From Adiantum capillus-veneris (lineage: Eukaryota > Streptophyta > Polypodiopsida > Polypodiales > Pteridaceae), in assembly GCA_014529385.2 (NCBI GenBank), contig CM043948.1:77548291-77612290 (forward strand): 64,000 bases of DNA, written 5' to 3'. Within the stretch, counting starts at the first letter, position 1, and each line of letters begins with the position of its first letter. Position numbers and translations under genes: made by a program. The notes under the pieces were generated by a model, which searched no databases, was not told the origin of the DNA, and saw nothing but the letters and a program-made list of their open reading frames with translations. Below, piece by piece: positions 39,426 to 51,423 of this stretch.

Positions 39426-42280
39426 TCTACACGCTAATGTTGCATGTTTTTATAAATGTTAGGGACTTTGGGGAATATGGCCCGGTTACATACCATTGTT
39501 GAACTTGTTCGATATTAGTTGCTTGGACGAGATGATGCAATACACTATTTTCATTCACATGGTCGGGTACAAAAAATCATTATAAACATTTAGCTCTTTT
39601 TTTGGTTTGACAATTGGACCGGCTAGGTTACCATAAAGGTTCTTTGCCATTTGGCTTGCTAAGAGATTGTGACTTATGAACTTGGGAAGGATTGGATTCC
39701 ATATAAACATAAACGATATTATTTCTAAATAAATAAAAACAAGTTTGAACTCATAATGATATTTTTTAGGCTTCTTTATGGCTTCATGTGATGGAGCCTC
39801 ATTAATTTGGCAGATAAAAACTCAAAAAATTGGCATTTTGTTTAAGGGGGGAGCATGCCACTTGGAGTAGAAGGGGTTATGGCCTTCTAATAAGAATAAA
39901 ATACTAAATTTAATTGTGGGATAATAAAACATTTTTTTAGAAAAACAGCATGATACTTTGGACTAAGCTTGTAAGTTAAAAAAAGTTATGAGATGGACAT
40001 GGATAACAACTGGTATAGTCCATTGATACCTGTAAAACACATCCAAGGCTAACATATCTATTGTCTTGTTTGGATGGATGAAGTTAAGGACTCTATCTTA
40101 TCTTGAAAGTTTTTTTTGTCTTAAAGAAGTTGTCAAGACATGATTACACATACACCTACTGCAGGGGAAGTACTTCTGATATCTGTATACTGAAATGAGG
40201 CTTCATTGTTTTAGGCATTGTACAAAAATAATTCTAAGACTGAGTTGTTTTTGTACTTATCATTTCCCTTTCTCTAGAGCCGACTGTCTTTTGAATGGCT
40301 CAATTATGTGTTATTATTTATGTTAAAACAGCTAACTCACACACGCACACAGGTTTATAGAGAAATGAAGATCCAACTTTGATAGCTGGCGGATATCCAC
40401 AACTATGGATGGCAACAATTTCGGACTCTTCTAATTCTCTTGCTGTGCAAGGATGACATCACCTTGTGAATGTCTAATCGGAGGATGGCATCTATCACCA
40501 CATAGTTTCTCTTGTTATGGACACATGTCGTATCGGGCAGGCGCAAAACAAGGATCTTGAATTCATCCCACATGTATGATACATTGGAGAATAATATATT
40601 AAGAATAGGTGCAGTTGTGCCTACTCAGTAATTCACCCAGGGAGGTCACCTAATAGAAATGTAACCTATCACGTGAGTTGAAACTTACAGAAATATATAT
40701 ACAGAAGGGCATTATTTTTTTTAAATTTGAAAAAAGTTATAGATTTTAAAAGAAAAGGGTACATTATACTCTTAACAAAATTCATAGATAAGGGGTTTTA
40801 TAAACATGCCTTGAACGCACGTGATATGGTAGTTTTACACATAGTGAACCCCGGGAGGTACTTTGTTTGGTACGGAGTCTGCTTAGTTTTTTATTGGATC
40901 TAGTTGTTTTGGCATACTATAGTTTTGTACATAGACATATTTGTTTTGCAGGTTGTTCTTGGCAAATAAAATTTCAATAGGTAATCAAATGAATGTTGAA
41001 CTAGTAATGGCAACAAATGCAGGGTTATTTACTTTGGAAGAAAAAACTGCAAGGACATTATACATTTTGACATACTACAGATTAGAAGCTACTTGTTTTT
41101 CTTTTTCTGACACTGTTAGCCTCCTATGAGGGTCTTGTAAGAGATGGAAGACTCCGAGATTTCTTTAAAAGTATCAAAATGTGGAGAGGGTGCTGGGATT
41201 TTTATTTATTTTTGGGCAAATGCACACTTACAAAAAACTGAATCTGGGATTTGACTGGCTATTACTTGCTTGGAGATACATAGTACCTCGCAGATGTGGC
41301 GAGCTTCATTAACAACAATCATCATGGGAATAGTTTGATGGACCTCTGCTTGCACACCTACTATGTACACTTTTTGGTATTGGTTTTTTGAAAAACAGGC
41401 TCACAAAACAAAGAAAATGCTCCTTAGGTTTCTTTTGGTGTTTTTTATTAATATATCTTGGGGTGTATTTTACCATAAAATTGATTTTTCAAGGATATAT
41501 AGACATAGATGAAACAAACGACAAAATTGAAGAAACACATAGTAATTAGCATAGCTCTTAAGCATATTCTTTGTTGATATGGCCATCCACATTGATTATT
41601 TTTTGTTAAGACAATGGTGCTCAAAAATAGGGAGAAACATGTGGCCCCCAGGTCTACCAATCCTTGTTACATACCATTGCTGGACACAAAAATGTCGTGA
41701 CTTGTTGTAAGTGATGACAATATTTAGTGAACAACATATTAAACTTTTATTAACCAGGTTTGGCTTGATGAGATTTGACTTGAAAATAACACATTTACAT
41801 TTTTTTCTTTTTTTTCTGAGTGGTTTCTAGAGCCTTAAAAAAAATGTGAGGGTCTCAACAGGGATGGCATTGCATTGACTGGACATTTGGAAACCTGTAC
41901 GTTGTACAAGGGAGATGCTGCCCAAAAATTTTACTTTTGATTGGTAATGTATGGAATGGTACAAAATTGTCCTTAAAATCTTGACATAGATTGTTGTGGG
42001 GACCTTGGCTTACAAGGATATTTCATAACATAGAAGTAAGAAGACTTTCACAACAGAAATTGATAAGCATATACAACATTAAAAATATCCAAATTGTGGT
42101 TCCTTTTCTTTTTTTCATAAAACTAATCTCTGCTTAGATGTTAATTTCTTTGTAATTTTGGACACTCATAACAAGGGGAAGGGGTCATTAACACTTGTAT
42201 TCCCAACTAATGCCAGTAATGATGTGCTTGTGTTCTTGGATGGTGGCAAGGAACAGGTTTTTCCTTTGGGATTACTTACC

Positions 42281-42433
42281 AAACTTGTGTTATCATTAGG
42301 TTTTTATAATGATAACACAAGTTTTTACAATATGAGTTATACTTGTGTTATCATTATACTTGTGCAACAGATTTAATTTGGCTCGACAAAATCTACAATT
42401 TTTGTTTTTATAATGATAACACAAGTATAACTC
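42281..42433. repeat. Double palindrome built from one 16-18 base arm
   Basis: The arm AAACTTGTGTTATCATTA (42281-42298) has its perfect reverse complement at 42307-42324 (18 bp, 8-base loop). The core then recurs in a second inverted pair with 25-bp perfect arms, 42334-42358 and 42409-42433. The same ~15-base core is therefore present four times, alternating in orientation, in 153 bp. It resembles the foldback end of a small transposon, but I see no second end or target duplication. Confidence 0.92.
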
Positions 42434-43021
42434 ATTTGTATGATTATTGGAATACATTGTATTTATTCAAAAATTCAATGTTTCAAAATTTTAGACAGCC
42501 ATATCTTATAGTGGTTTATATATGGTCTAGCCAATTTTGCTGTATGATTCAATATATTGTATGATTCAACCTATTGTTGGATATTCAATACAAACACACA
42601 CATACTTCTTTCCAGCTGGTCCTTGGTGGGACTAGTAGCATACAAAGGACATGGACCTGAACTCAGACTCATTATACCTGTTATACTTGACTTACATGTT
42701 TCAAACAAAAGGGTAAGTGTTGTTGGGATCCAAACTTGGTCAAGTACACAAAATTATTTAGTGGTGTATCAACTCTAAATGGATAAGATACCCATTACCA
42801 AATCCATGTGAGAAATTATTATAACTTATGCCAATTTACAGGATTGTTTAGTCTAAACTACCTTTCTTGCTAACATTTAATTAAACCCTTCCATATAGGA
42901 CTCAAGTATGTGAAGTGGTAACCACCTACACAATCCTCTGTCCATTAGCATTTACCAGTGCGTATGCACAAAATTCTCATCATAAGAACTTTCTTGCTCA
43001 ATACTTTTCATTTTTTCATTG

Positions 43022-43249
43022 TGTTGGAATTAGGGTTGCAGAGAAACACACACAACTTGGAGAAGACGAAGGAAGCTCAAGGCACACAATAGAGAGTGTG
43101 TTACTTAGTGTGTAGTGGAAAGATAGATAGGCCTAGAGTGATGGGCGTATATACAATGCTCGGGGAAAAAAAACCTCCTAAAGAGGGAAAAAATGCCCCG
43201 ACGGTCCTAGTGTGTTCACACACATCACTACCACATGTATATGGTAACA
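43022..43249 (-). repeat. Copia 3' LTR
   Basis: 228 bp, TGTTGG...GTAACA. The flanking polypurine tract on the minus strand reads CCAAGGGGGGTT (plus 43250-43261). Confidence 0.9.
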
Positions 43250-43323
43250 AACCCCCCTTGGAGTGATGCGGTGAACGAGAGATGGCACATGAGTAAAGGG
43301 AGTGCCATGCCCTGAGGACATGA

Positions 43324-44892
43324 TCAATCCACAAAGGGGAGTAAGCCCAAAGCTTTGCGGAAAGCTGCAAGCTTCTCACGAGACAATGCCTTTGTGAAAA
43401 TATCTGCAAGGTTGTCCTGTGTTGGCACATAAGCCAAGCTGATCTCTCCTATTGAGAGCCTCTCCCTGACATAGTGGTAGTGCACCTCAACGTGCTTTGT
43501 GCGAGCATGAAAATTTGGGTTTGTCGCAACTGCCAATGTGATCTAACTGTCAGTGTAGATAGTGTTGGTAGTGTCATGTCCAACACCCAAATCAGCCCAT
43601 AAGGCGTCTGAGCCATACACACTCAACCGTAGCTGTGAAGACTGCCCTATACTCAGCCTCACGACTCGAAGTGGCCACATTAGGTTGCTTCTTGCTCAAC
43701 CATGATATACATAAACTGCCAAGCATGAAACAAAAACCACTTGTGGGCACTCGCGTGTCAAAACAACCAGTTAAATCTGAGTTCGAAAAAGCATGTAAGT
43801 CCGGAAGCAATGACCCCCCCTTGGGATAAAACATGCCAAGATGTAAAGTGCCACTAAGTAGAGGAAAATACTCTTGACAGCCTGCCAATGCTTAGACCCT
43901 AGACTATGCATAAATCTGCTGACTTGTGAGACTGCAAACTCAATATCTGGCCTCGTGTTGCATACATAAATGAGGCAGCCAACAACAATTTGGTAAAGAG
44001 TGACAATAGCAGGATCACCAGCATCATGTAGACTCAACTTCAAACCTGTTTCCATGGGAGTGGCAATAGGTTTGCAATCCTCAAGTCCAAACTTACATAG
44101 CAATGTCTCTATGTAACTTTTCTGACACAAGGCAATACCACCATCACACTGCTTAAACTGTATACCCAAGTAATGATGCAACAGTCCCAAATCTTTCATC
44201 TTGAAAGTAGCATTTAAATCAGCCTTAAATTCAGCAATATGTCTTTCATTTGGTCCAGTGATCAACAAATCATTGACATAAAGAACCACAATGAGAAGTA
44301 CATCACCCTCACGCTTTACATACAATGTGCTTTCTGTTGGAATGTTACGAAAGCCTCGTTTAACCAAATGAGTGTCAGCTTTCTCATACCAAGCACGAGG
44401 AGATTGCTTGAACCCATACAAAGCCTTCTTACATCTGCACACTTTGTCCTCTTGTCCTTCTATGACAAAACCGCGAGGTTGCGTTATATAAACTTCCTCA
44501 AATATGTCACCATTCAAGAAAGCAGTAACAATGTCTGATTGATGTACATCCCAACCAAAATGAGCTGCCAATGCACATAGAAAATGCACAGTAGTCATAC
44601 GACAAGTGGGAGCAAAAGTCTCTTCATAATCAATGCCTTTTTGCTGTGCATAACCCTTTGCAACAAGTCCAGCCTTATGGAGATCAATCTCACCATCCGG
44701 CTTGCGTTTCAACTTGTAAACCCACTTCGTACCAATGGCCTTTTTGCAAGGAGGCAAATCACATAAAGTCCATGTGTCATTTTCTATAAGTGCATCATAT
44801 TCTGATTGCATGGCAGCCATCCTATTTTCTGAATTTTGTGCTTCATCAAAAGACAGAGGCTCCTCAACATCATGTAAGCTAGACAAAGCCAA
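43324..44892 (-). pseudogene. Copia reverse transcriptase and RNase H, broken
   Basis: From 44892 the frame has the copia reverse transcriptase opening (TKWVYKLKRKPDGE, GYAQQKGIDYEETFAP), QSDIVTAFLNGD, KALYGFKQSPRAWY and the catalytic box, here YVNDLLI instead of YVDDLLI. The second catalytic Asp is thus Asn. It continues through RPDIEFAVSQVSRFM to 43771, where it runs out of frame. RNase H follows in two shifted frames: CFDTRVPTSGFCFMLGS, SSREAEYRA (43592-43888), then HVEVHYHYVRE and ADIFTKAL to the stop at 43324. The product cannot be active. Confidence 0.92.
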
Positions 44893-44910
44893 AGCATAAC
44901 AATTTGATGT

Positions 44911-46137
44911 TTAAGATGCATGGTGAGAGCCTGAACGAGTACGACTAGACAAAGGTGCATCCAATTTCCTGTCACGCAAAGTGTGCACTAGCCATTTTGG
45001 CATACCTCTAGCCTGCTCATTTTCAGCCCTTTCCTCATCAAGTACATCATGTACATCTGCATCAGTGATAGGCTGATCTATAACATTTTTAGAAACCCCC
45101 ATAGACTGTACATTTGCCTCATTGGAAATTACATTCGTATTTCCACCACTGAAAAGAGGCAACAAAGTGTCATAAATGTCATGTGAGCTTACATTACTGT
45201 CTCTAGTACATGACAGCAAGGGCTGAACAGAATCTTCCACAAACACTACATCCCGTGAAACCAAAATACGCTTTGTTTGTGGATGATATAACCTGTAACC
45301 TTTGCTTTCAGCACTATAATCAACAAAAGTACATTTGAAAGCCTTATCATCCAATTTTCTGCGTTGTGTTTGTGGCACCAAATCATATGCCAAACAGCCA
45401 AAAACAGGCATGTGCTCAATAGAAGGCTTTCTATCATGCCATGCTTCATATGGAGTAATAGACTACAAAACTTTCATAGGACACCTTTTAAGTACATAAG
45501 TGGCACACATGATGGCCTCAAGCCAAAAAGAATGCGGCAAAGCTTGACTTTTGACCATACATCGTGCCATTTTCGTCAGTGACCGGGTTTTCCTCTCAGC
45601 AACACCATTTTGCTGAGGTGTATAAGGGACAGTACACAACTAGCCAGAAATGCATTAAATTCATGAGATATATACTCCCCTCCTTGATCAGCATGGAGGG
45701 TGCCCATAGTATATTTCGAGACATTTTTAGTCATAGCCAAAAAAAATTTGAAATACATAAAAACTTAGGACTTTGCTTTAAGTGGAAATACCCATGTATG
45801 CCTAGAGTAATCATCAATGAAAGTCACAAAGTACAGGTAATTGCCCAAGGACGGAGTTTGCATGGGCACAAACATCACTATGCACAAGCTGCAACCTGCA
45901 TGTGTCCCGAATTGAACCGTCTTTTGGTAACTTAGAATGCTGCATCTTACCCAAAATACAACCTTCACAAACATGTTTGACAGGTGCTTCAAGAGGCGGC
46001 AAAGAAGCAACCACATTAGATTTTTGCAAACGCAGCAAATTGAAAAAATTCATATGAACAAAACGTGCATGCCAAAGTTTTGCATATGAAATAGCCCTTG
46101 AATCTACAATAACATTTGCAAAACATTTTGTCCACAC
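44911..46137 (-). pseudogene. Copia integrase region, broken
   Basis: Pieces in changing frames on the minus strand: the GAG-pre-integrase motif AKLWHARFVHMN with CEGCILGKMQHSK (46137-45814), HSDVCAHAN (first Asp), then VTFIDDYSRHTWVFPLK (46016-45765) and HADQGGEYISHEF (second Asp, near 45700). The connecting region to the reverse transcriptase has FGCLAYDLVPQTQRRKLDDKA and GYRLYHPQTKRI (45411-44911). Several frameshifts and stops. Confidence 0.85.
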
Positions 46138-46556
46138 TTGTCATACAAAGTGAGCTTATATAACGCAAGGCACAAAAGGCCAGATGCAACAATTTCATCA
46201 CTAAAACTGAGATCATGAACTGTACATCTGTCATCCACAAATTTGACTACAAGTCCAAGTCTAGCAAGTGCGGATACAGACAAGAGATTCTTCTTGATCC
46301 CAGGTACATAAAGTGTATCAACAAGTGTAAAGGAACTGCCATTTGCAGCAGTAAGCACAATCTTTCCAACTCCCTAAATCGGATAAGAGGCATTGTTGGC
46401 ATAGCTGACTGAATTCCCATGAGGGACAGACTCAAGAGAGGTAAACATTTCACGATGTGAGGTAATGTGCTTTGTAGCACCAATATCGAAATACCACACA
46501 TGTGAATCTATAGCAACTGACAAGCATGCATCATGGACAGCGGATTGTAAGTGCAC
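46104..46556 (-). pseudogene. Copia protease region, broken
   Basis: The aspartic protease motif reads WYFDIGATKHIT (about 46490), where copia proteases have D-S-G. The Ser is replaced by Ile. After a stop at about 46374 the next piece (46104-46358) shows TLYVPGIKKNLLSVSAL, the usual stretch behind the protease. Confidence 0.85.
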
Positions 46557-47447
46557 TTTGCGCTAAAAGCCCATTCTGCATCAACATCAGCAACACAGTC
46601 TCCTTTCACAGAAGACTCAACAATGGCTACATTTGTAGTGGAACCACCCTCTTTCTTCTTAGCCTCTTTTGCCTTCAACTTAGGACACGAATTGATCAAG
46701 TGATCATTAGCTTTACAATGATGGCAATGCATCTTGTTTTTGCCGGTATCACCAGAATTTCCAGACGAATTGCTGCCTAGTTTTGATTTTTTTGGAAAGG
46801 GACTCTTGCAACAGCAATGTGCATAATGCATCAAACTTGACAACTTCAGGATTTCCTTGGATCATAAGTCTCCAAGTACTAGCAAAAGTCTAGTAAGAAT
46901 CTGGTAAGGCATCAAGAATAGTCTGCACACGGGAACTGTCTGAAATGACTTCGCCTGTAGAAATAAGCTGCTCATTGCTATCCTTGACACTAGCAAGGAA
47001 AGTGTCCATATCATCTTCCTCATGCATAATCTTTGTCTCCATCTCTTTACGCAGCAAAGCAATTTTACCCTCATTGCGACTTGCATAAAGACCAACCAAT
47101 ATATCCCAAGCCTGTTTTGCAGATTTTGGTGAACCCGAATGTGAGGAACAATGGTGTGCTTCACAGACAATGCAATCAATGCATGAGCATGCACATCCTT
47201 TACATCCCCAGGAGATTGTTCTGCCGTAGGAAAAACAACTCTAATAGAAGCAATCCTTATAGCAAGACCTGCAACATCCTCAACATCGCCTGCATCCTCA
47301 GAACCAGGACATACATCAATGCCCTACACAATATTCTAGACGCCTTTTGACACAAGAACATGTATAATCCCACATAGGGTAGTTGTCCCCATCCAACCTG
47401 TCCTCAGCAACAAACATCTTGAACACATCTGTGTTGCTGTCAGCCAT
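46508..47447 (-). pseudogene. Copia gag, broken
   Basis: The start is the ATG at 47447-47445 (MADSNTDVFK, followed by LDGDNYPMWDY, the typical copia gag opening). A stop follows at 47316. Later pieces: a helical stretch LLRKEMETKIMHEEDDMDTFL (47099-46890) and a zinc knuckle CHHCKANDHLINSC (C-x2-C-x4-H-x4-C, about 46725). Several frameshifts separate them. Confidence 0.85.
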
Positions 47448-47795
47448 GGTAAATGTTGCACCTGATGTGAAAGCTGCCATAAAATAGGAGAAAACAGAGT
47501 GGGAACAACACGTGCTATATAGCACAAACCATAGAATACTCTGAGGCAACTGTTATGCAGAAAATGGCAGTAACAGAAATTCTGTAAAAATGAAAAAATA
47601 GCACGTGCAGTACTGCCTGTAGTGGAAACAGAGGCCGAAATGAGCCCGAATCAAAAATCTGAGTAGACTAAGCTCTTCGAGCTCTCTAAAAATTTTTGTC
47701 AACCTGCAAACACTTTCCAAAGCTCACTAAAATCGGAGAAAGTGAGCAGGTGTGTGCTGGAGCAGCTGGCGACAAAGCCCGGGAGGACGCAACCT

Positions 47796-47807
47796 GCTCT
47801 GATACCA
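47796..47807 (-). promoter_or_regulatory. Copia primer binding site (initiator Met tRNA)
   Basis: Minus strand TGGTATCAGAGC, two bases from the end of the 5' LTR and complementary to the 3' end of plant initiator Met tRNA. Confidence 0.92.
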
Positions 47808-47809
47808 AT

Positions 47810-48036
47810 TGTTGGAATTAGGGTTGCAGAGAAACGCACACAGCTTGGAGAAGACGAAGGAAACTCAAGGCAAACAATAGAGACTGTGTTACTTAGTGTG
47901 CAACGGAAGGATAGATAGGCCTAGAGTGATGTGCGTATATACAATGCTCGGGGGAAGAAACCTCCTAAAGAGGGAAAAAATGCCCCGGTGGTCCTAGTGT
48001 GTTCACACACATCACTACCACATGTATATGGTAACA
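47810..48036 (-). repeat. Copia 5' LTR
   Basis: 227 bp, followed on the right by the CATTG duplication (48037-48041). Confidence 0.9.
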
Positions 48037-48320
48037 CATTGACACTATCAAAACATTAAGAAACTGACCAAATCTCTATATGTATAATTAGATCTAGTTT
48101 TGATAGTCTTGATTGTATAAGCCCTTTTTATTCTTTTTTTCAATTCAAATTTGCAAGGTCAGTGCCAAACGAATAAGGGCGTCATTATTGTATTTGATGC
48201 TCTAGTTCGCTTGATACTAACCATAATATTTGTAGTTGTGTTTGACATGTGGATCCCCTTATGTGAAAGTAACATTCGATCACATAATGTGGTTGTTTCT
48301 TTGTTATGCTATTTGTAGAG

Positions 48321-49274
48321 ATGACTCAGAGAAAGGCCACACCTAGAAGGGCGACAGGTGAGTCCTTGCATGCTCAAGCAAGAAGACATCGATATGAGGC
48401 ACACAGATGCATCTTATAGGAGCTTCATAGGATCCAAAGGCACATGCAACCAACCATTCCAAGGCTTCCCTTTCAATGAGTGGTGTGAGAGATATGCAAG
48501 AAATGGAGAGTGGGAATGTGATGGGATAGCAGTGCTCTTCTCTACCTGCAAGAGATTGCAAAGGGTTACCTCGTTGAATTTTTTAGTGATGGCTACATCC
48601 TAGTGGCCCATGTGCATCGTGTCACGATTATGCCCAGGGATTTTGACACCCTCTATAGGTTGCGTCTGCTACAATGGGCTACTTTAGTCACTGCCAATCT
48701 GGAACAATAGGACAATGGATATTCTTAACATCCCCCCCTCCATCCTCCTTCACAACATGCAGAGCCTTCAAAGGTTGAGAGCAAAAAATGCACAAGTTCA
48801 CGTTTTGAGAGGGAGGAGCTTGAGCACATCACGAAGGATCCTACACATGTAGAGACAAATCCCAAGCCCACACAGGTAGAGACAGAGACCACCAAAAAAG
48901 AGCAACCTGATTTAGAGCCTGAGCCAACGACAGAGGAACACATAGAGGTAGAACCAGAGGCCACTAGAGAGGAAAGAGAGGATTCCACAACCCTTCAACC
49001 AGAGTCTACCAGGGAGAAACCCACCAATTCAGACCCTGATTCGGTAAGAGAAGAGCCCTGTGAGGTAGGGCCAGAGAATTCTCGAGAGAAGAAACAAGAA
49101 AGTACCTCTTTGCAAGGGCCATCCAGTGAAGAGCAAGAACGTGTCCAAGAAGAGTGACATATTGTAGAACTATCAAAGAAGAAAACAAATAGGAACTACA
49201 AATTCTTGTCAATTCAGCACCTCTTTGAGCACATATTCCTCTTCTCGGACAATCAGAGATGGCCTCCATTATGA
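48321..49274 (+). pseudogene. Histone H3-like pseudogene with in-frame acidic tail
   Basis: From the ATG at 48321 one frame aligns with the histone H3 core without gaps, from HRY (H3 positions 39-41) to R131: RLPFQ, SSALLYLQE, GYLVEFFSD and HRVTIMPRDF match LPFQ, SSAV..LQE, AYLVGLFED and KRVTIMPKDI. Four premature stops (TAG 48417, TGA 48477, 48486, 48519) fall exactly on conserved Arg codons 49, 69, 72 and 83. The H3 part ends at a TAG (48708-48710). After one more stop (TAA 48726) the same frame stays open for 142 codons of Glu/Pro/Thr-rich acidic sequence to a TGA at 49155, then 38 further codons to 49272. There are no introns. IP before RLPF, W after the fourth stop, FFSD and RDF recall centromeric H3, but loop 1 has canonical length. 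Whether H3 and tail ever formed one protein is inference. Confidence 0.75.
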
Positions 49275-50289
49275 AACTCGATCAACAAAATTTTCTCTGC
49301 ATGGGGAGGCAATAGCCACATCGCTATTGACCTCCCCCCCCATGTAAGAGCAAGCTCCCACAGCGAGCAACGCAGGAGCCAAAAGGCCACTCTAAGGGCA
49401 GGCAAATGAGACCACTCCACAGTGTCCGGGCAAAGATATGGACCAAAGAGGAGTCGGATAAAGAGAGGGAGAGTCAAAATCAAACCAAAAGGGAAGTGCA
49501 TGGTTAAGCTCCAAAAGGGGTAAAAATGGAGGGATAAAAAATAAAAAAATAAAAAATACCAAGGGGGAATAGCGACATCGCCAATGCCCCCCCCCCCCCC
49601 CCCCAAGTGCAAAAAGTAAAGGAGAGAGAGATAGAGCAAAGCGGTGCCCCCCTTCCCAAAAGATACCAAAAAAGGGTGCCATATGGACCAATTAGATAGC
49701 AATTTCCCAAATTAAAGGTCCCCCCCTATAAAAGTAAAAAATGAATCGAATTAGGGGCTTCTTCTTAGCTTTTTCTTGGCCTTTGGAGCCCGTTGGAAGC
49801 CTGAAAAGTGGATCTTTTGGACAGAGGAGTGTGCCTGCCAAGCCCTTTGAATTTTTCTTGTGTAAATGTCCATGGTGATGGTAGTGTGTGTTTGTATATG
49901 TGTTTGGTGAAGTGCAACTAAACCGTGGTTGCCCCTTCTTGCTGTTGTTTCCCCTTCCCCCCTTCTCTTTCTCCTGCTCCGGTGTTTTCCCTCGGTGCCA
50001 GCTGTGTGGATGTATGTGCCCCCTCGGACAGACGGTGTTTTGAGTGAGAGAGTGAGATTGAGTTGTTGTGAGTGTGTGTAAGGGTGGAGACAGACTATGG
50101 CAACAAGGGTGCTTCGTGTGGTGGTTTTGTGAAGTGTGTGAGCAGTGGTAATCAAGCAGGCGGTGGTCTGCTGGCGTGATTTGTGTGTTTGAAGGTGTTT
50201 TCCGAGAGGATAGGGGTGTTGTGAATACCCTAAGCTATAGAGAGGCCCTTTTGTTTGTGCTGGGCGTGTTCCCCCATTCCCCCTCTCCA
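49275..50289. other. Gene-free region with poly-C runs
   Basis: Contains C8 near 49336, C18 at 49587-49604, and two variants of 'ggcaatagccacatcgc' / 'gggaatagcgacatcgc' (49303 and 49565), which suggests an old duplicated repeat. The minus-strand open frame 49751-50311 is long but without motif or composition of a protein. No gene supported. Confidence 0.5.
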
Positions 50290-50655
50290 ACGGCTTAGTT
50301 TCAATCAACACCTTCGACGCGAAGATTTAAAGAAGGTCATGTTGGTGCTCCGCTATGAAAATTTATTTGACACACGCAGGGACAAGAAGTTCCTAATCCA
50401 ATGGGAAGGCCCTTTCATCATCAAGAAGAAATATGCCAATGACAGTTACCAGCTCATGGAAGTTGATCGTAAGTTTCATAAGACCAGAGTCGACCAGAGT
50501 CAATGGGTGGCGGCTAAAACCTTATTTTCTATGATTTGATCAAACTCCACCTATGGACATTCCTAATGTGGATACACCATCAACCTCCGCCTCTGATGAC
50601 TACGACCAAACAAATGAGTTAGAGGCATAAATGTCCTAACCTAGGGTGACGGCTA
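50290..50655 (+). pseudogene. 3' end of a second Tat-type gypsy integrase
   Basis: From about 50294 the frame LSFNQHLRREDLKKVMLVLRYE...WEGPFIIKKKYANDSYQLM is clearly related to the integrase C-terminus of the Tat element at 58390-58625 (about 70% identical by eye). The following non-coding part ('ctccacctatggacattcc' ... 'ggctaatgat') also follows the order of 58632-58750. The integrase core and everything upstream are missing. The join lies in 'ccaacggcttagtttc'. Confidence 0.85.
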
Positions 50656-50859
50656 ATGATACCAGGTTAGCCGCACCGCCCTCTAGCCCAGCTGGAGAAA
50701 CTGAAGTTGGTCGGTTTTCAAAACCAAGGCCGCGGGAATCAACCCCATTCGAGGAGCATGAGGTAAAAAAACAACAAAAAAAACTTTTTTTCTTATTGTT
50801 GCTGCCACCAACCTTCCCTTCCTTACTCCCACACGTGCGATAGGCCGCTGCACCTCCCC

Positions 50860-51331
50860 TTGGCATCACTTCCCCCCCTCTCTCCCCTCCATCATTGCCA
50901 ACCCACTCCCTCACCCACTCAGTCCACCACCCTCTTTCTCTCTCCCTCTCATCTATTATTTACATCGCTACCCTCACACTCCCTGTATCTCTCTGTCTCT
51001 CGTTCTCTCTATGGGACAACCTGTACCTAGGGTGCATAACAAAAACAATTATCTCTCTCTCCTTCGTTCGTCAGTAACGGGCCGCCATGCATGGGACAAG
51101 AGTCTCTCTCTCTCTTTCATTATTTCACACACACCCCCACCTCTGGCTCTCTCTCCCCACTGCTCACCCTCATCCATTCTCTCTTCCCCCTCTCGTCCAT
51201 ACCCTCCCTCTTCTCTCCCTCGTTCAGCCCCACAATACTCTCTCTCTCTCTCTTGCTACCATTGACCATCTCACTTTCTCTCTCTCTCATGTCTTTGTCA
51301 GCAGTCACCAGCCCAAAGTAGCACCATGCAA

Positions 51332-51423
<92 letters not shown>

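Larger units (their letters stand above)
37118..42280. other. Gene-free AT-rich region
   Basis: About 5 kb without a credible coding region on either strand; open frames are below 80 codons and show no motif. It contains a (TA)n tract (38897-38968), two diverged copies of a ~190-bp module (about 38990-39175 and 39240-39425), and scattered recurrences of 'ttacataccattg' (about 39487, 41670). It looks like very old transposon debris. Confidence 0.55.
43022..48036 (-). mobile_element. Complete but dead Ty1/copia retrotransposon
   Basis: 5015 bp with 228- and 227-bp LTRs (TGTTGGAATTAGG ... TATGGTAACA), a 5-bp target duplication CATTG (43017-43021 and 48037-48041), an initiator-Met primer site and a polypurine tract. 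The LTRs differ at roughly 14 places (about 94% identical), so the insertion is not recent. Coding order on the minus strand is gag, protease, integrase, reverse transcriptase, RNase H, as in Ty1/copia. It is interrupted by many stops and frameshifts. Confidence 0.93.

Noticed and set aside
48417-48521. RNA editing (U to C) restoring the stops of the H3-like frame
   Set aside because: Such editing is known from organelles of ferns, lycophytes and hornworts, not for nuclear histone genes. Plain CpG decay explains it better.
48321-48710. Firm assignment as centromeric histone H3 (CENH3)
   Set aside because: Some residues fit CENH3, but loop 1 has the length of canonical H3 and the N-terminal tail is short. 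Only the H3 family is secure.
49751-50311. 186-codon minus-strand frame
   Set aside because: No motif, Thr/His/Lys-rich composition resulting from GT-rich DNA on the other strand, and no plausible promoter. It also overlaps the integrase relic at its right end.
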